Translations under genes and position numbers: made by a program
Assembly (NCBI GenBank): GCA_963971225.1
Contig: OZ020269.1
Coordinates: 11,556,701 to 11,620,700 of the forward strand
DNA from: Melieria omissa
Taxonomy: Eukaryota > Arthropoda > Insecta > Diptera > Ulidiidae
Direction: 5' to 3'
Length of the DNA: 64,000 nucleotides
Part shown: positions 49,394 through 61,311 of the stretch, in pieces
Position numbering within the stretch: the first letter of the stretch is position 1
Layout: the number at the start of each line of letters is the position of its first letter
The notes under the pieces: model-generated
The model's input: the letters and a program-made list of their open reading frames with translations, nothing else
What the model was told of the DNA's origin: nothing
Databases searched by the model: none

Positions 49394-50795
49394 TTAGTTG
49401 AGCAAATTCATCGATTGATAGTTGCGCTGATTTGGTACGTTCTGCAGGCAGACATTGTAATCGTTGGCCGCAATGGTCAGATTGGCCTTGGCGCTGCCAA
49501 TGGCCGAGTTGATGCACGCCTGACGCACAATGTCGACCTGGAATTGACTGGCAGCAAACTCGACGTGCACCTGGTAGGCCTGAGTGTTGAGACTGTCCAG
49601 AATCAGCAGATTGCTATCGTACTGCAGGCGATAATGAATCAATTAATCAAACGCATTCCTATTGAATTGCTTTCACTCACCGTGGCAGTGGTGCAGTTCA
49701 AGAAGTCCGGGACTGAGGTCAGAGCGCTGCAATTGTGCAACTGCTGCTCGACGTATTGCATTTTGATGCGCATCTGCGAAACGGTCTGATTGGCCTTCTG
49801 ATTGTTGTTGATTTTGGTGGAGTTGGCGCTCTCGAAGCAGCGGTTCGTTTGGTTGGCCAGCAACGTGTTGATGGTTTGTGTTTGATTGTTGTAGTAGTTG
49901 GAACAGGCGGACTCGCCAGGACTCAGGGCACGCGGGTTAATCAGTGCGGAGCGCTCTTGAGCCAAGAGCAGCTGGTAAACATTGTCCGAGTTGGGATCGC
50001 TGGGCTGCGAGTTGGGCAATGCAAAGGCCTAATGCGAGAAGTTAGTTAGTTAGTTTAGAAAGAGCAATGATTGACTAGAATGGTGAGAAAAAAACTTTTA
50101 ATTAACTAATTTACATGTTGATTAAAACGAAGTACAGTGGTGTATGGATATAGTGAACTAATTATTGCAAGGCCTGTTCACAATATCAAGGTTAACATTT
50201 TTGTTCAAAAACTCGATTTATTTGCTCAAATAACACTTTTTGTTTTTTGCTTGAAATTTTGTTTGCATATTTAGAGACTCGATGTCTAAATATCGAGGTG
50301 TTCACTATATAGGGTGTTCACTATACCCAGACACGGCTGTATTAAACATTTTGACTGAATTTTGTTTGAACTAAAAATTCAATTTAAATTTTAAATTTGA
50401 ATTTGATTTGATTATTGACTAAGTGATAGATAATCGAAAGTAGAACAACAATGTTTGATGGTTTTTAAATATTTGGTAATTTTGTTTTTATTTTTAAATA
50501 TAAAAAACAGTTGGGTTTTTTCTTTTATAAAAACTCATTTAATTCATTCACAAATTTATGTTTTTTTAGACCACAAAAGGCTTTGACAAGTTTTAAATAT
50601 TTGATAATGCAATGTTTTTAAACAATTTTCAGACACTATAAATTGGTTGAAACTTTTTCACTATCTCTCTGATTATCCTCTGATTATCCTTTTATCAACA
50701 CATAATCACACTTTGGGTTTGATTTCCAAGTTTTGTTTTTAACTTACACCCAAAAGGCAAACGGCCAGAATCGCGGTACGTGTCAGAACTTGCAT
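49394..50795 (-). CDS. Secreted six-cysteine protein, TsetseEP/DUF725-like (gene B, paralogue of gene A without repeat tail)
   Basis: Predicted 207-residue precursor from three exons: 50795-50748 (16 codons), 50028-49681 (116 codons) and 49621-49394 (75 codons plus stop). Intron 1 is 719 bp (donor GTAAGT, acceptor CATTAG); intron 2 is 59 bp (donor GTGAGT, acceptor CTGCAG). Both are phase 0, as in gene A. Exons 1-2 give the signal peptide MQVLTRTAILAVCLLGAFA. Mature-domain cysteines fall at precursor residues 58, 80, 116, 128, 168 and 190. The first and last pairs have exactly the C-x21-C spacing of gene A, and the last exon-2 cysteine lies four residues before the splice in both. About seven N-glycosylation sequons (for example NQT, NST, NCS, NCT, NLT) suggest a glycosylated secreted protein. 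A minus-strand AATAAA at 49255-49260 may be the polyadenylation signal. The TsetseEP/DUF725 assignment is inference from layout and recalled family features; the molecular role is unknown, and tsetse EP itself is a gut protein. Confidence 0.8.
50029..50747 (-). other. Intron 1 of gene B
   Basis: A 719-bp AT-rich intron between the signal-peptide exon and the first cysteine exon. I see no repeat or coding remnant in it. Confidence 0.7.
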
Positions 50796-50906
50796 TTTGT
50801 GTTTTTTCGATTAGCGGAGTTTTTAAAGGTTTCTTCTTCGATTTTCGCGCTACTGCCACGACTCGTCGATGATATTTGACTAATAATGTTTGGTTAGTTG
50901 CCAATT

Positions 50907-50914
50907 TATTTATA
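50907..50914 (-). promoter_or_regulatory. TATA box of gene B
   Basis: TATAAATA on the minus strand, about 112 bp above the start codon of gene B. This would give a 5' leader of about 80 nt. The match is good but the sequence around it is AT-rich. Confidence 0.45.
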
Positions 50915-51015
50915 TGAATTCATTGTGACAGCTAACATAATCAATGGCAATTGACTACTTGTTAAAATGTACTTTTTGCACTTTTTATTGCCACCGTAAC
51001 AAACTGACAACGATT

Positions 51016-51063
51016 AGATAAGAGCAAACATGTAACTGGTGGGTCATTTATCGTTCATTTATC
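51016..51063 (-). promoter_or_regulatory. GATA-motif cluster upstream of gene B
   Basis: One AGATAAGA (51016-51023, plus-strand reading) and two TTATCG motifs (cores 51048-51052 and 51059-51063, the minus-strand sequence reading CGATAAATG-like) lie 100-150 bp above the TATA box. This is the same arrangement as at gene A and suggests shared regulation. Confidence 0.45.
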
Positions 51064-51079
51064 GTTGACTTGGCTTTAC

Positions 51080-51530
51080 TTGAGTTGGCAACTTACAGAT
51101 GTCGCCCAACCACTTGTGATCCCCGGGCGGCCGCAGCGGTGGCAGTGCCAAACGAAGTGGTGCTCAAGCAGTTGTTTGGCTTGTCTCAAGTTGCCACAAC
51201 TTTCTGTAATTCATTTCCTGTGCATTTAGATAGGAAATTGATGCCACTTGAAAGTGAACGGAAACTATTTGAAAAAAATATACGAATACTTACTATGGCT
51301 TGATACAACTTTCTGTCTAACAGTTGATTCTTTGTCTGAATTCCGAGGAAAAAGTGAAGACCTGTTAATTTATTTGTGGCCTAAATTGTTTTTGAATATT
51401 TTATCAATGAATGCCATTATCTTTTATAGATAAAGTTATAAATATGTGAGACTCTCTTGCCGGCACATTTGATATTTAAGATTATTTAATAAATTAATTA
51501 ACTTTTTTCTTCTGTTGCCACTTAAACTAT
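51080..51530. other. Non-coding region upstream of gene B
   Basis: A GC-rich patch at 51105-51165, then AT-rich text. No further exon found. Confidence 0.45.
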
Positions 51531-51531
51531 A

Positions 51532-52120
51532 GGGTGTTTTTTTTAGAGGTATAGAACTTCGAATTGAAATAAAACACAAGAAAATCGTTTTAATGTCCAT
51601 CAATTTGGCTTTATTGGAAGGATAATTTTATGCCATTAATGTTTAAATATGATTTCGGGCATGTGGCCGCCGCGGCTGGCTCGAATAAAGCCAATTCTAC
51701 AGGTCCAATTTTCAAGTTGATGGACAAAGCTCCAATTGCTGTGCACGGTGGCGAATCGATTCATTCGGGTCCTCTTCAACATTTTGCTCTACAGCGGCAA
51801 TTGTTTCTTCGGTGCGCACTGTTCGACGTCTCTGCGGATGCGTATTATCACATAGAGTAAACGTAGTGCGAAAACGACCCATGGTTAACCGAATTAGCTC
51901 TGATGGACGATTATGTCGACCATAAAATGGAAACTTCGCGAACTGAACCATTATTTTCGAAATAAATTTGCACGATTTGCAAGCGTTGTTCTTTTGTCAA
52001 CCTGTTCATGATGAAATGGCAAACCAAAGTGAACATAAATGACATTAGAGTTGCCAGATTTGACCACAAAATGCCAGTTTTATCTCTATTCGAAAAACAA
52101 ACCTCTAAAAAAAACACCCT
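51532..52120 (-). mobile_element. Short Tc1/mariner-superfamily element, copy 2
   Basis: 589 bp flanked by TA, nearly identical to the copy at 39051-39657 and in the same orientation. It differs mainly by deletions of 14, 3 and 1 bp, which account for the whole 18-bp length difference. The 14-bp loss shifts the frame soon after NNGSVREV. The transposase start is at 52009. Near-identity points to recent mobilisation or a recent common source. Confidence 0.88.
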
Positions 52121-52372
52121 ATATAAGAAATTATTGATAGCTCCTTATTTTTTATTATTCAAAAAACATAAACTATCGGTGCTATTTTTCTAATAAAATA
52201 CTGATTAGTAATTTGGCAACTAGCAAATGGCCAAATTTAGTAGCAAAATAACGAAACCAGCAGCGTGGGAAAGCGTTTGCTATCTGATAACAGCATTTCT
52301 GTCAATCGCTTGAATTCCAAATACCAACAAACTGTAACAATAACAACAACAGTGATATCGAATATAGATTTA

Positions 52373-52967
52373 CAGCCCGATTCTGTACACTTGATAAATT
52401 CACCATATTGACTATTTGTCAAGTTTTTATTATTTGTCAAGAATCGGTATTCTATCCCAAAAATAAAAGCTCTTTTCTTGATAAATTGTCAAAAGTTTGA
52501 ATGCTATTGACAACAGCATACAAATTGAAATTTTTCCTATTGAAAATGGAAGAATTGTGCATGTTTACACTTTTACATCAGAGAAAATAAAAAAAAAAAT
52601 GCCGTTACCTCCCACGAATTATTTTTTGTATGCAAAAAGCGCCTATTGTGATGAAACTATTGAAAAAAACGCACGAACTTATTTCCAGCCCAGCCAGGAT
52701 TCGATCCAAGGGCGCTCGGTATGAGAAGCCAGCGCGTACCCGCTGGGCTATCAAGGCCGGTTTTTTTTTGCAAAACTTACTTTACTTAAACTGTTTGTCT
52801 TATTTTTTGACAATTTAACAACTGTCGCATATTCACCTTATGTTGAATTAAATGAGCTTTTTACTTTATCAATGTTGGATCAGAATACGAGCAAAGCTTT
52901 TGCTTGATAAAAATCTTGACAAAATTTCTTGATAAAAAATTTGTCAAGAATGCACAGAATCAGGCTG
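52373..52967. mobile_element. Harbinger-like MITE with TTA target duplication
   Basis: 595 bp flanked on both sides by TTA (52370-52372 and 52968-52970). The ends are inverted: CAGCCCGATTCTGTACA against CAGCCTGATTCTGTGCA. Repeated CTTGATAAA and TTGTCAAG words lie near both ends. A 3-bp TWA target and this end sequence suggest the PIF/Harbinger group. No transposase is readable. Confidence 0.6.
52688..52765 (-). repeat. tRNA-like segment inside the Harbinger-like MITE
   Basis: The minus strand reads TAGCCCAGCGGGTA (A box) and, about 40 nt on, GGATCGAATCC (B box). It resembles a tRNA-derived SINE head carried by the MITE. It lacks a good acceptor stem, so it is not called as a tRNA gene. Confidence 0.5.
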
Positions 52968-53308
52968 TTACTTGCTTTTTGAACTTTGCTGCTTGGCGCC
53001 CATAAAAGTGAGCTGATACTTTTATCAGGGGGAACTTTTGCAAAAGCGACTTACCAAGTCTTAAAGTGGATATCAGTTGGGCTGCTTAAATTTTATGAAA
53101 TCTTAATGATTCCCAAAACTGCCTGAGCTATCGCGCTGTTTTGGAGGTGGAGCCATAAATTTTGGTATATAAACAAATCAAGTGCCGACCTTAGTGTGCC
53201 TCATTATTTATGGGTTTATGGGTTTCTGAATGGTAATTGGGGCATACATTTTTATAAAGCTTTTAGCTGGAAGTCGCTGGGAAGTGATTTTCTAAGTAGT
53301 GTTGTTAA

Positions 53309-53309
<1 letters not shown>

Positions 53310-53339
<30 letters not shown>

Positions 53340-53843
53340 GAACAAACGCGCAGGGGATGACCCCTATTAATGCGAGGCATTGCATTGGTTCAGGAAGGAT
53401 ATAAAGGTTAGGAGATAGGGTTGAGAGTGAAGTGGTTATGGACTCTTGCCTTGAACCCATCGAGATCATAAGTGCTGGGGAAGATATCCGCAGGGAGACC
53501 ATTCCACAGCCGCGCTGTGCGGGCCAGAAACGAACTTTCTCTGTAATGCGTAGTGCGCTGGAACATCGTTTCAACGTGGAATGCATGGGCGCCAGTGTTC
53601 AAACGGGTTGCCCGTGGGAATACCCGGAGTGATGGCATCAAACTGCTCATCTCCACTGAGCAATTGCCGAAAAAGTATCGGTAAAACAACACCACAAATG
53701 CCACGTTTCGACGATGTTCTAAGGAGTCAATAGAGCTGGATGCCCTACTGTCCCCTATAAGTTTAATCGCACGGTTTTGCACCCGGTCCAGGAGCTCCAA
53801 ATGGGTTTTTGAAGCCCCCGCCCATAGGTGCGAGTTGACATGG
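53310..53843 (-). mobile_element. 5'-truncated jockey-type non-LTR retrotransposon with poly(A) tail
   Basis: On the minus strand the C-terminal end of a reverse-transcriptase ORF is open from about 53843 to 53408: LDRVQNRAIKLIGD, LEHRRNVAFVVLFYRYFFG, SFLARTARLWNGLP and FKARVHNHF. This is the conserved tail region of jockey/CR1-like elements. It stops at 53408 and a poly(A) tail (T run at about 53310-53333 on the plus strand) ends the insertion. The frame is intact, which suggests a fairly young copy. No clear target duplication was found. Confidence 0.85.
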
Positions 53844-53861
53844 GAAATTTTTTCAAAAATA

Positions 53862-55080
53862 AAAACAGTTTTCTAATTTTTATTTAATTAGTTTCATTAC
53901 ACTACAAATCAACCATTTAGCCAATTAATTATTTATTAACAAATATTAAATAGTTGAATAATTTTTTTAAATATTTTTAATAAAAAATTTATTAGAATAA
54001 AATAATAAATTATTGAATTAATCATTAATGAATTTTTAATTAAGAAAATATTTTTTTAAAAATCATTCAAAAATAAAAAACAGTTTTCTAATTCTAAAAT
54101 TTAATCAGTTTAATGTTTTTAATTAAAAATACACTATTCAGCTAATTTATTATGAATGAAGAATTTATTTAAAAAACGAAGTAATTTATTGAAGGAATCA
54201 TTTATTAATTTGTAATTAATAAACAAATATTTTAAAAATCATTCACAAAAAGAAAGACAGTTTTCTAATTTTAAAGTTAATCAGTTTATTTTGTTTTATT
54301 TAAAAATCAACCATTTAGCCAATTAATTACTAATTAGAAAATGTTCAATAGTTGAGTAGTCTTTTTTAATATTTTCAATTACAAATTTATTGAAAAAAAA
54401 TCATTTATTGAAGTAATCATTAAGTAATTTTTAATTAAGGAACCCATTTTTCATTCAAATTGAATTGAATTGAATTGAATTCAATTTTTCAATTCAATTC
54501 AATTCAATTCAATTCAATTCAATTCAATTCAATTCATTTCAATTCCATTCAATTCAATTCAATTCAATTCAATTCAATTCAATTCAATTCAATTCAATTC
54601 AATTCAATTCAATTCAATTCAATTCAATTCAATTCAATTCAATTCAATTCAATTCAATTCAATTCAATTCAATTCAATTCAATTCAATTCAATTCAATTC
54701 AATTCAATTCAATTCAATTCAATTCAATTCAATTCAATTCAATTCAATTCAATTCAATTCAATTCAATTCAATTCAATTCAATTCAATTCAATTCAATTC
54801 AATTCAATTCAATTCAATTCAATTCAATTCAATTCAATTCAATTCAATTCAATTCAATTCAATTCAATTCAATTCAATTCAATTCAAGCATTCAAAAGTA
54901 AAACAGTTTTCTAATTTTAAAAATTTAATCAGCTTAATTCTTTTTACTTAAAAGTTAACCATTTAGCCAATTAATCATTAATTAGAAAATGTTTAATAGT
55001 TTAAATGAATAGTTTATTAAAAAAATTATAATTTATTGAAGTCATGATTAATAAATTTTTAATAAAGAAACAAATTTTTC
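53862..55080. repeat. AT-rich tandem repeat, unit about 180-215 bp, four copies
   Basis: A recurring block starts with ACAGTTTTCTAAT and continues through CCATTTAGCCAATTAAT-like text and a T/A-rich tail. Copies begin near 53865, 54080, 54257 and 54903. The AATTC array interrupts the third copy, so it expanded inside an existing tandem repeat. Confidence 0.8.
54460..54887. repeat. Pentamer array (AATTC)n with a short inverted start
   Basis: About 80 copies of AATTC fill 54489-54887. They are preceded by a short head in the opposite orientation (GAATT, 54460-54486), so the left edge can fold into a hairpin. Two variant units sit at about 54531-54550. The Asn-Ser-Ile-Gln-Phe frame through it is a repeat artefact. 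Confidence 0.95.
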
Positions 55081-55084
55081 CTTA

Positions 55085-58000
55085 ACACAAAGTTTTTCAA
55101 AAACGAATTTTTAAAATCTAATTAATAACAAAAAACAAAACAAAAAAATAATAATAAAAAATATAATTAAAATATAATTAATTAAAATAAGTATTTCTAA
55201 AAATTTTTTTTATTAAAAACAAATTTTTTATACCCAGCCGATAAGACAATTCACAGTTTACAAAGTGGTTCAATGACGCGACTTTTTGTGGTAGATATCA
55301 CAATTTACCTTCATGGCCTAAGTGCACTCCGCCTTGAGGCGACCTAGCCATATGTAGATTCAAATTGTGACTTCAGGTTATACGGTGAGCGAACAGAAAT
55401 TTATGCCAACCACTCCCCTTCAATTCAAATTGTTTAATGAGTCCCCGTTGAGTTGCATCTGAATGAAGGCTGCTAATTGCAACAACTCTCATTGCTGACA
55501 GCTCGACTGCCACTGGGCCCATTTAGGCCGCTTTTTGTGCACTTATTCTCCCGCTTCAGGCAGGCACTCATGCTTTGCTGGTTTCTTCTTTTCCCCCCTT
55601 CATTAACTCACCGAAAACTTGACTTTGACTTTGTCAGCAGCGCACCAAAGGGTTGTGCCCACAGGTTATTCTTCACGTTTCGCGCCAATATGAACCTTTT
55701 TGTCAGCTGGTGTTGCTAATGCGAATGCATCCATTGTAAACAAAACACCAGCAAAGTCGTTCATTTCCGATTGTCTGTTGATATTGAAAACCGTAATATG
55801 TCTCAAGTGCCATGAAAATGACGCGTCTATGTGACAGATTAAGAGCTTCGTGCCGCGGGCCTATTTTTTCGCTGAAGCATTACTTTGGTCCTTAAAAAAT
55901 TCATTCGGCAATGCGGCAGCAACACTCACTTGTGTGAATGAAAAAATTTAGATACACACTTGACAATCACTCGACTGAAAATCACCGTCATGAGTGGCGC
56001 CATTGAAGTCGGCGTGTTGGCGGCAGCAAAGCAAACCCATACGAGACAAGTGTCTGCGAAGCAAAGATTTCAAGCAAGACTCTTGACAAATTTACACAAC
56101 GACTTCATTACTCATAAATTTAGGGACTTTGCCATCTTTTGTCAGTGCCCGCAGCCAAACCACCCCCCAGTTGAAGGACGTGTGAAGGCGGTGCGCTCTC
56201 AAATATGGCAACACAGCGCCAATGAGCAGCGCCGACGCCATCTAACACCCACTTTACACCACTCGAAGCCACTTTGCCGCAGTCGATGAAGTCGTTAAAG
56301 TTCATAAAAAATCATACAAAAAAACAAAACAACAGATTGGCAAAAATCGCTGTTGTGCGCAATGTGAGCACTAGAAGAGTGCAAGGGGGGGAGGAAGGGT
56401 GAGAGAGTGTGAAGCGAGTATGCTGAAGTAGTAGGAAGCACGTTGGCTAAGCCTAACGATTGCGGCTCTTTATAATTCATGCGACATGTCACACGTTAAA
56501 GTTCGCGCCCCTAAATGTATGCTATGGCAATGTGCTTGGGAAAAAAATGTAGTAGTATTTTTTGTCAGGGGTAATTTGCGGCCCTTCGGTAGCAGTTGCC
56601 GCTAAGCAAATGTGCAAATAACGCCTACAGTGCGGCAAAAGCGCGAAGCCGCGGCCGCTGCGAGCAAACGGGGCGGACGACACAAACTCGAGCGATTAAT
56701 CAAAACAATGTTTGAAGCGGGAGGTGGGGGAAGGGAGGCCATTCGCGGTATTAAGTAGCAAACGGGGAAAATGAATAAAACCCATATTTGTATGTGAGTC
56801 CATACTTGTGTGTCTGTGTGTTTGTTTGTGTATGTGACTGAGTGGGTGTTATGCAGCTTTGTTTTTAGTTTCGTGGTGACAAAACATAACGCCAGCCACA
56901 CGTGTCGCCACTGTCACTGCCAATGTTGCACGTGTTTTATTTTCATTGTTGTTGTTATTGTTGTTGTATATGCGCTGCTCTCTTTTGCTGTTGTAGCGCG
57001 ACTTGCCACACTTTAGTGGCGCAATTCAGCTGCAGCACAAAGTAAACAAAAATACTTAAGCTGTCTCGAGACCCAGGCGAGTCCTGGCATCAACAACAAC
57101 AACTACAACAACAAACCTATATAAAGACAACAAGCTGCTGCTGCTGCTTTGAAAAGGCTACGAAAGCAACTCCATGAAAGTCCCCAAAGTTGTGCTCGTC
57201 GTTTCCCAAGTGAGCATAAAGTACAAAACAGTACAGTACAGTACTCACAAAACAAATACAAATGCAACTTCCAACGTGTTCGGTTTATGGTGTCCCATAT
57301 GCATACATGCATGTATGTGTGTGTCTGTCATTTTGTATATAAATGCGCACGTGTAAATTTTCACATTTTTCAATAACAGTTCACTCACACAAAGCGCAAA
57401 CCACAAAGCGGCTTCAGCACTCCGCGCCCCGGGGGAGAATGATTTTTGGCAATGTCACTGTTTGCTTTTGTTTTTGCTTTTGTCATAAGCGCTAAAAATC
57501 GTCATATATTGGAACAATAACGTATATTGTTTTTAAATTGAAAGTCAGCCTTAATGTATGCAATGCTGAGGAAGTGATTTGCCATTGATCGCTGCCTGCA
57601 GATCGACAATGGTTCGCCATATCTGAGTTAGACAACTTTCAATAGCTGTAACTGACTTTTTCTGCCTCTTTCTCTAGTAAGTATTTTGTTGAATGGTTCT
57701 TAAGGATACTTAAGATACTCCATTCAACTGTTTTATACTCGTAAACGTACATTGGCCTCGCTGATACTCGCAATTGAGTGATTATTACTAATGTAAAACA
57801 TTAAAAAAACTGGCTTGGGAAGGAATTTCTGCACATTTGTCTTGAACTCTGTTGGGCCGTAAGTGCCGAGAGAAATTAGTTAGGCCAATAACTTCATAAC
57901 CAAACAGTATGTCAGACAAAAGGCGGAAGCTGCAATTCTAGTGAAGTACAAAAATTCTATTTTTTTTGTGTATGAAGTATTTGAAATAATAAAAAGACAC

Positions 58001-59600
58001 AAAATCAATGAATGAAGAATCAATGATCATCAGAGGAAATAAAGTTTATGAAACAATAAAAAGCATCCTCTATTTTTTAGAAGAAGAGCTGTGGACGATG
58101 CCATATAAAGCAACACAGGTTCAAGTCAAAATTGTTGAAAACAATAATGGGTTACAATGGGTTTCTCAAATCAAATTATGAACCTCAGTTAGTATTTACT
58201 AAGTAAAGTCAGTCTCAACTCAGCTCATCTCTCGAGCATTAGCGCCCATTCTCACACTCACATTTTGCTTTAAAATAATTTAAAAACTTTAAATTTAATG
58301 TCATTCTTTGCCAGTTTTTCTTGATTGTGTTTGTGGTTTGTTTCCCCACTCCACCTCATTAGCTTTAGTCATATTAATGTCAGCTTAATTTTTATTTCCT
58401 TCTATACTCTTTCTCATTCAGCCACAAAAGAAACGCTTATGTGTGCTTGTATGTGTGTGTAATTTGCCTCTGTTTGCTCGCTGCTGCTGTGTAACTTTTT
58501 GCGTCTTTTATCTGCCACTCGCTTTCGCTGTTGCCAGGGACAATCTGCAGCCGCCCTTTTGTTTTATTCTACCGGCGTTTCCTTGCTTATTCTTTATTTT
58601 CAAGCTGCTGCTATTGTTGTTGTTGTTTGTTGCTGTCATGTGTATCGTCGCTAGCGCGCGCAGCCTTTTAAGCGCGCGTCATTTTCGCTCCACTTTGCCA
58701 CTCCACCACTGCCTCATTCCACACTTTCGATTTCTGTTGTGCGTCGCGTTGGCTCTCTGGGCCTGCGGTAAAAATCCATTCAGCTGGCTTAATGCGTTAA
58801 AATGGCTTAAAGTATTTAATGAAAATTCTTATTTTTTAATAATGCAGCAGTTGTGTGTGTGTGTGAGTGCTGGCGCTACCGTTCGGGGCCTCAACTCACA
58901 AATTGGCTTTGAAATCGGCTTGTGTGGATATATGGCTGAGTGTGAGCGAGTGTGAGCAAGTGTGAGTGTGAGTGAGTGAACGAGGGAGTTTGGTTGTGTT
59001 TGTGCAGCACAGCAAGCGGCGGAAGTTTTCAATTTAATAATTTACCGCAAGTATGCACACACATGAAACTCTGATTGGGGGCATGAGACGACTGGGCGGC
59101 CCGAAGCATATTTGTATACGCTTCGTTGCGAGCTGATTAGCTGCAAGTAGGCAAAAGATTCAGTGTGTGCGTGTTGCGGCTGTCTGAGATTTTCCACTGC
59201 AGTCCGCAACATACTTCAAGTAAAGTTTCCTGGCTTGAGTACAAAGTTTGTCAATTTAATTTAGCTGGTATTTATGAAATTTTAATGATGAAGAAAATAA
59301 TTTCTTTAATTACTAACTTGTGGATATTTCTGCAAGCGTTAGTTAGGTTTTGGGTGAGTAGAAAGTTTTCAATGGTTTTGCAATACTCACTTTTTTATGG
59401 TGAAGAATCGTTTCATTTCGGCTGAGAGTAATTTTAAAGATAATTTATGTGACTATTGAAAAAATTAGAAGATTTCTTTAAAGAGGGCTTATTGCAAACA
59501 TACTGAGGCATATACAAACTTTTTACATTTTTATTTTTATTCACAATGGATGGTCTCCAGGGTGGGTAAGTGACGTATATCTAAAAAAATCTTTGCTAAT
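55085..59600. other. Non-coding region with microsatellites
   Basis: Includes GTT runs at 56945-56970 and 58610-58630, CAA text at 57090-57115, and GTGAG repeats at 58930-58980. No exon I can defend. Confidence 0.5.
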
Positions 59601-59609
59601 GTAAAAATT

Positions 59610-60500
59610 AAATGCTTTATAAAACCAGCCCAAAAGTATGTAATGAAGTTAACTGTTAATAAACAGTTGCACTGATAAGAAGTCAAATTTTTTATTATTA
59701 CAAAAACAGCGTAAAAGTATGCAATCACATTGCCTGACTACAAACAGTTGCAGTACAAGAAGGGCAAATTTTTAAAACATATGGTTTAGTTAAACAGTAT
59801 TTAAAGAGCTTGAAAAATACTGCTGGGTAAAATAATTAATAATAATTAATTAATTAATCAATAACTTAGCATTAATAATTAAACATTGAATGAAAACATC
59901 GATTCCTTGTTCGAATTTTAAAACATTTTCCTCTCATTCCTCTCAAGAAGTCAATTTTTGTTTTCTATTAAAAAAACATAGCCTATAAGTATGCAACCAA
60001 ATTACCTGATAACAAACAGTTGCAGTACAAGAAGGCAACATTTTTAAAAGAAAATTTTTTGAAAAATAATGATTATTAAAAAAATCAAAAAATTGTTAAG
60101 CAAGCATTGAAAACAGAGATTCGTTGTTCTGATTTTAAAACATTTTCTTCTCATTTCTCTCAACAAGTTAAATTTTTTATTATTAAAAAACAACAGCCTA
60201 GAAGTATGCAACCAAACTGCCTGACAGCAAACACCTGCATTACCAAGGGGCCAATTTGTTTTAAGAAAAGGTTTAGTTGAAAAGGAATTAAAAAGTTTTG
60301 AAAAAAACTGCTGAATAAAAGAATTCAATAAATATTTAAGTAAGCATTGAATAGTTGAATGAAAACACCGATTCGTTGTTTTGATTTTAAAAGAGTTTTC
60401 TCTCATTTTTCTCAAGAAGTCAAATTTTTTATTATTAATAAAAACAGCCTAAAAGTATGCAACCAAATTGCCTGAAAACAAACAGTTGCAGTTGTTGGCG
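59610..60500. repeat. Tandem repeat, unit about 210-270 bp, four to five copies
   Basis: The phrase AAAAGTATGCAACCAAATTG followed by CCTGANNACAAACAGTTGCAGT recurs near 59628, 59707, 59977, 60191 and 60449. AT-rich spacers between them share TTTTAAAACATTTTC and TCTCAAGAAGTCAA. Confidence 0.8.
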
Positions 60501-60504
60501 TTCC

Positions 60505-61310
60505 CTGTTAATTTACTTTAAATCTACCTGTCCTGCAAAAAAAACTTGAGTAGATCCTCTGATGGCAGATTCAAAATGGTCGCTTTTCAAATCTAATTCG
60601 GACAAAAACTGGACTAAAACAGAAATAAAAGCCTCCTGACAGCCAGGACGCAGCGCCTACCTGTTCCATCAGATTTGCGATTGAAAAATTACCCTTCATT
60701 ATTGCCTTCGACGTCTCATCATCCTCCTAACAGACAAAACATAGCTCACTGTTCGATTTGTCTACCTTTTCCTTGCAATTTGTTTTTAGAAAATGGTTCA
60801 TCATTAGGTCGACCAATTGGTTGCAGAAGAAATTGCAAACATTATTCTGAGATGATGTGATAAGCTTTGTACTACTGCAGTCGCTCTCAGCCTGTCATGT
60901 GTGTTCGTGGGTTAAATTGAACCATTTGTTAGTGGCGGTTTTGATGGCAGTGGAAGAAAAGGTTCAAGAGAGCCTGATGTCTTGTTACCCGCAATGTCCA
61001 CAGTTCGATTACTTTAAGCACTAATTTGGCCATCAAGTCTGCGGCCTTGAACACTGCCGCCACCTGACCTTGACATTTTGTCAACATGGGCAGTCTTCGA
61101 AGTCTTCCATTGACATTGACACACACTGAAAAATTCGTTCGCTTGCCGCTTCACTGTAAAGCAAAGGCTGTACTAAATTTGTAATGAATTGTTGTTCAAT
61201 AAAATTAGACTGTCAACGGTGAGTACGGTACACAAAGACTCCAGACGAGAGTGGCTAAAGTGGCTGCTAAAGGTGAAGGCAAAGAAGTTAAAAAACAAAC
61301 ATGTGGTAAA
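60505..61310. other. Non-coding region, nothing recognised
   Basis: Mixed composition, no supported exon or repeat. Confidence 0.45.
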
Positions 61311-61311
61311 G

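Noticed and set aside
54475..54951. 158-codon frame with Asn-Ser-Ile-Gln-Phe repeats
   Set aside because: It is the translation of the AATTC pentamer array.
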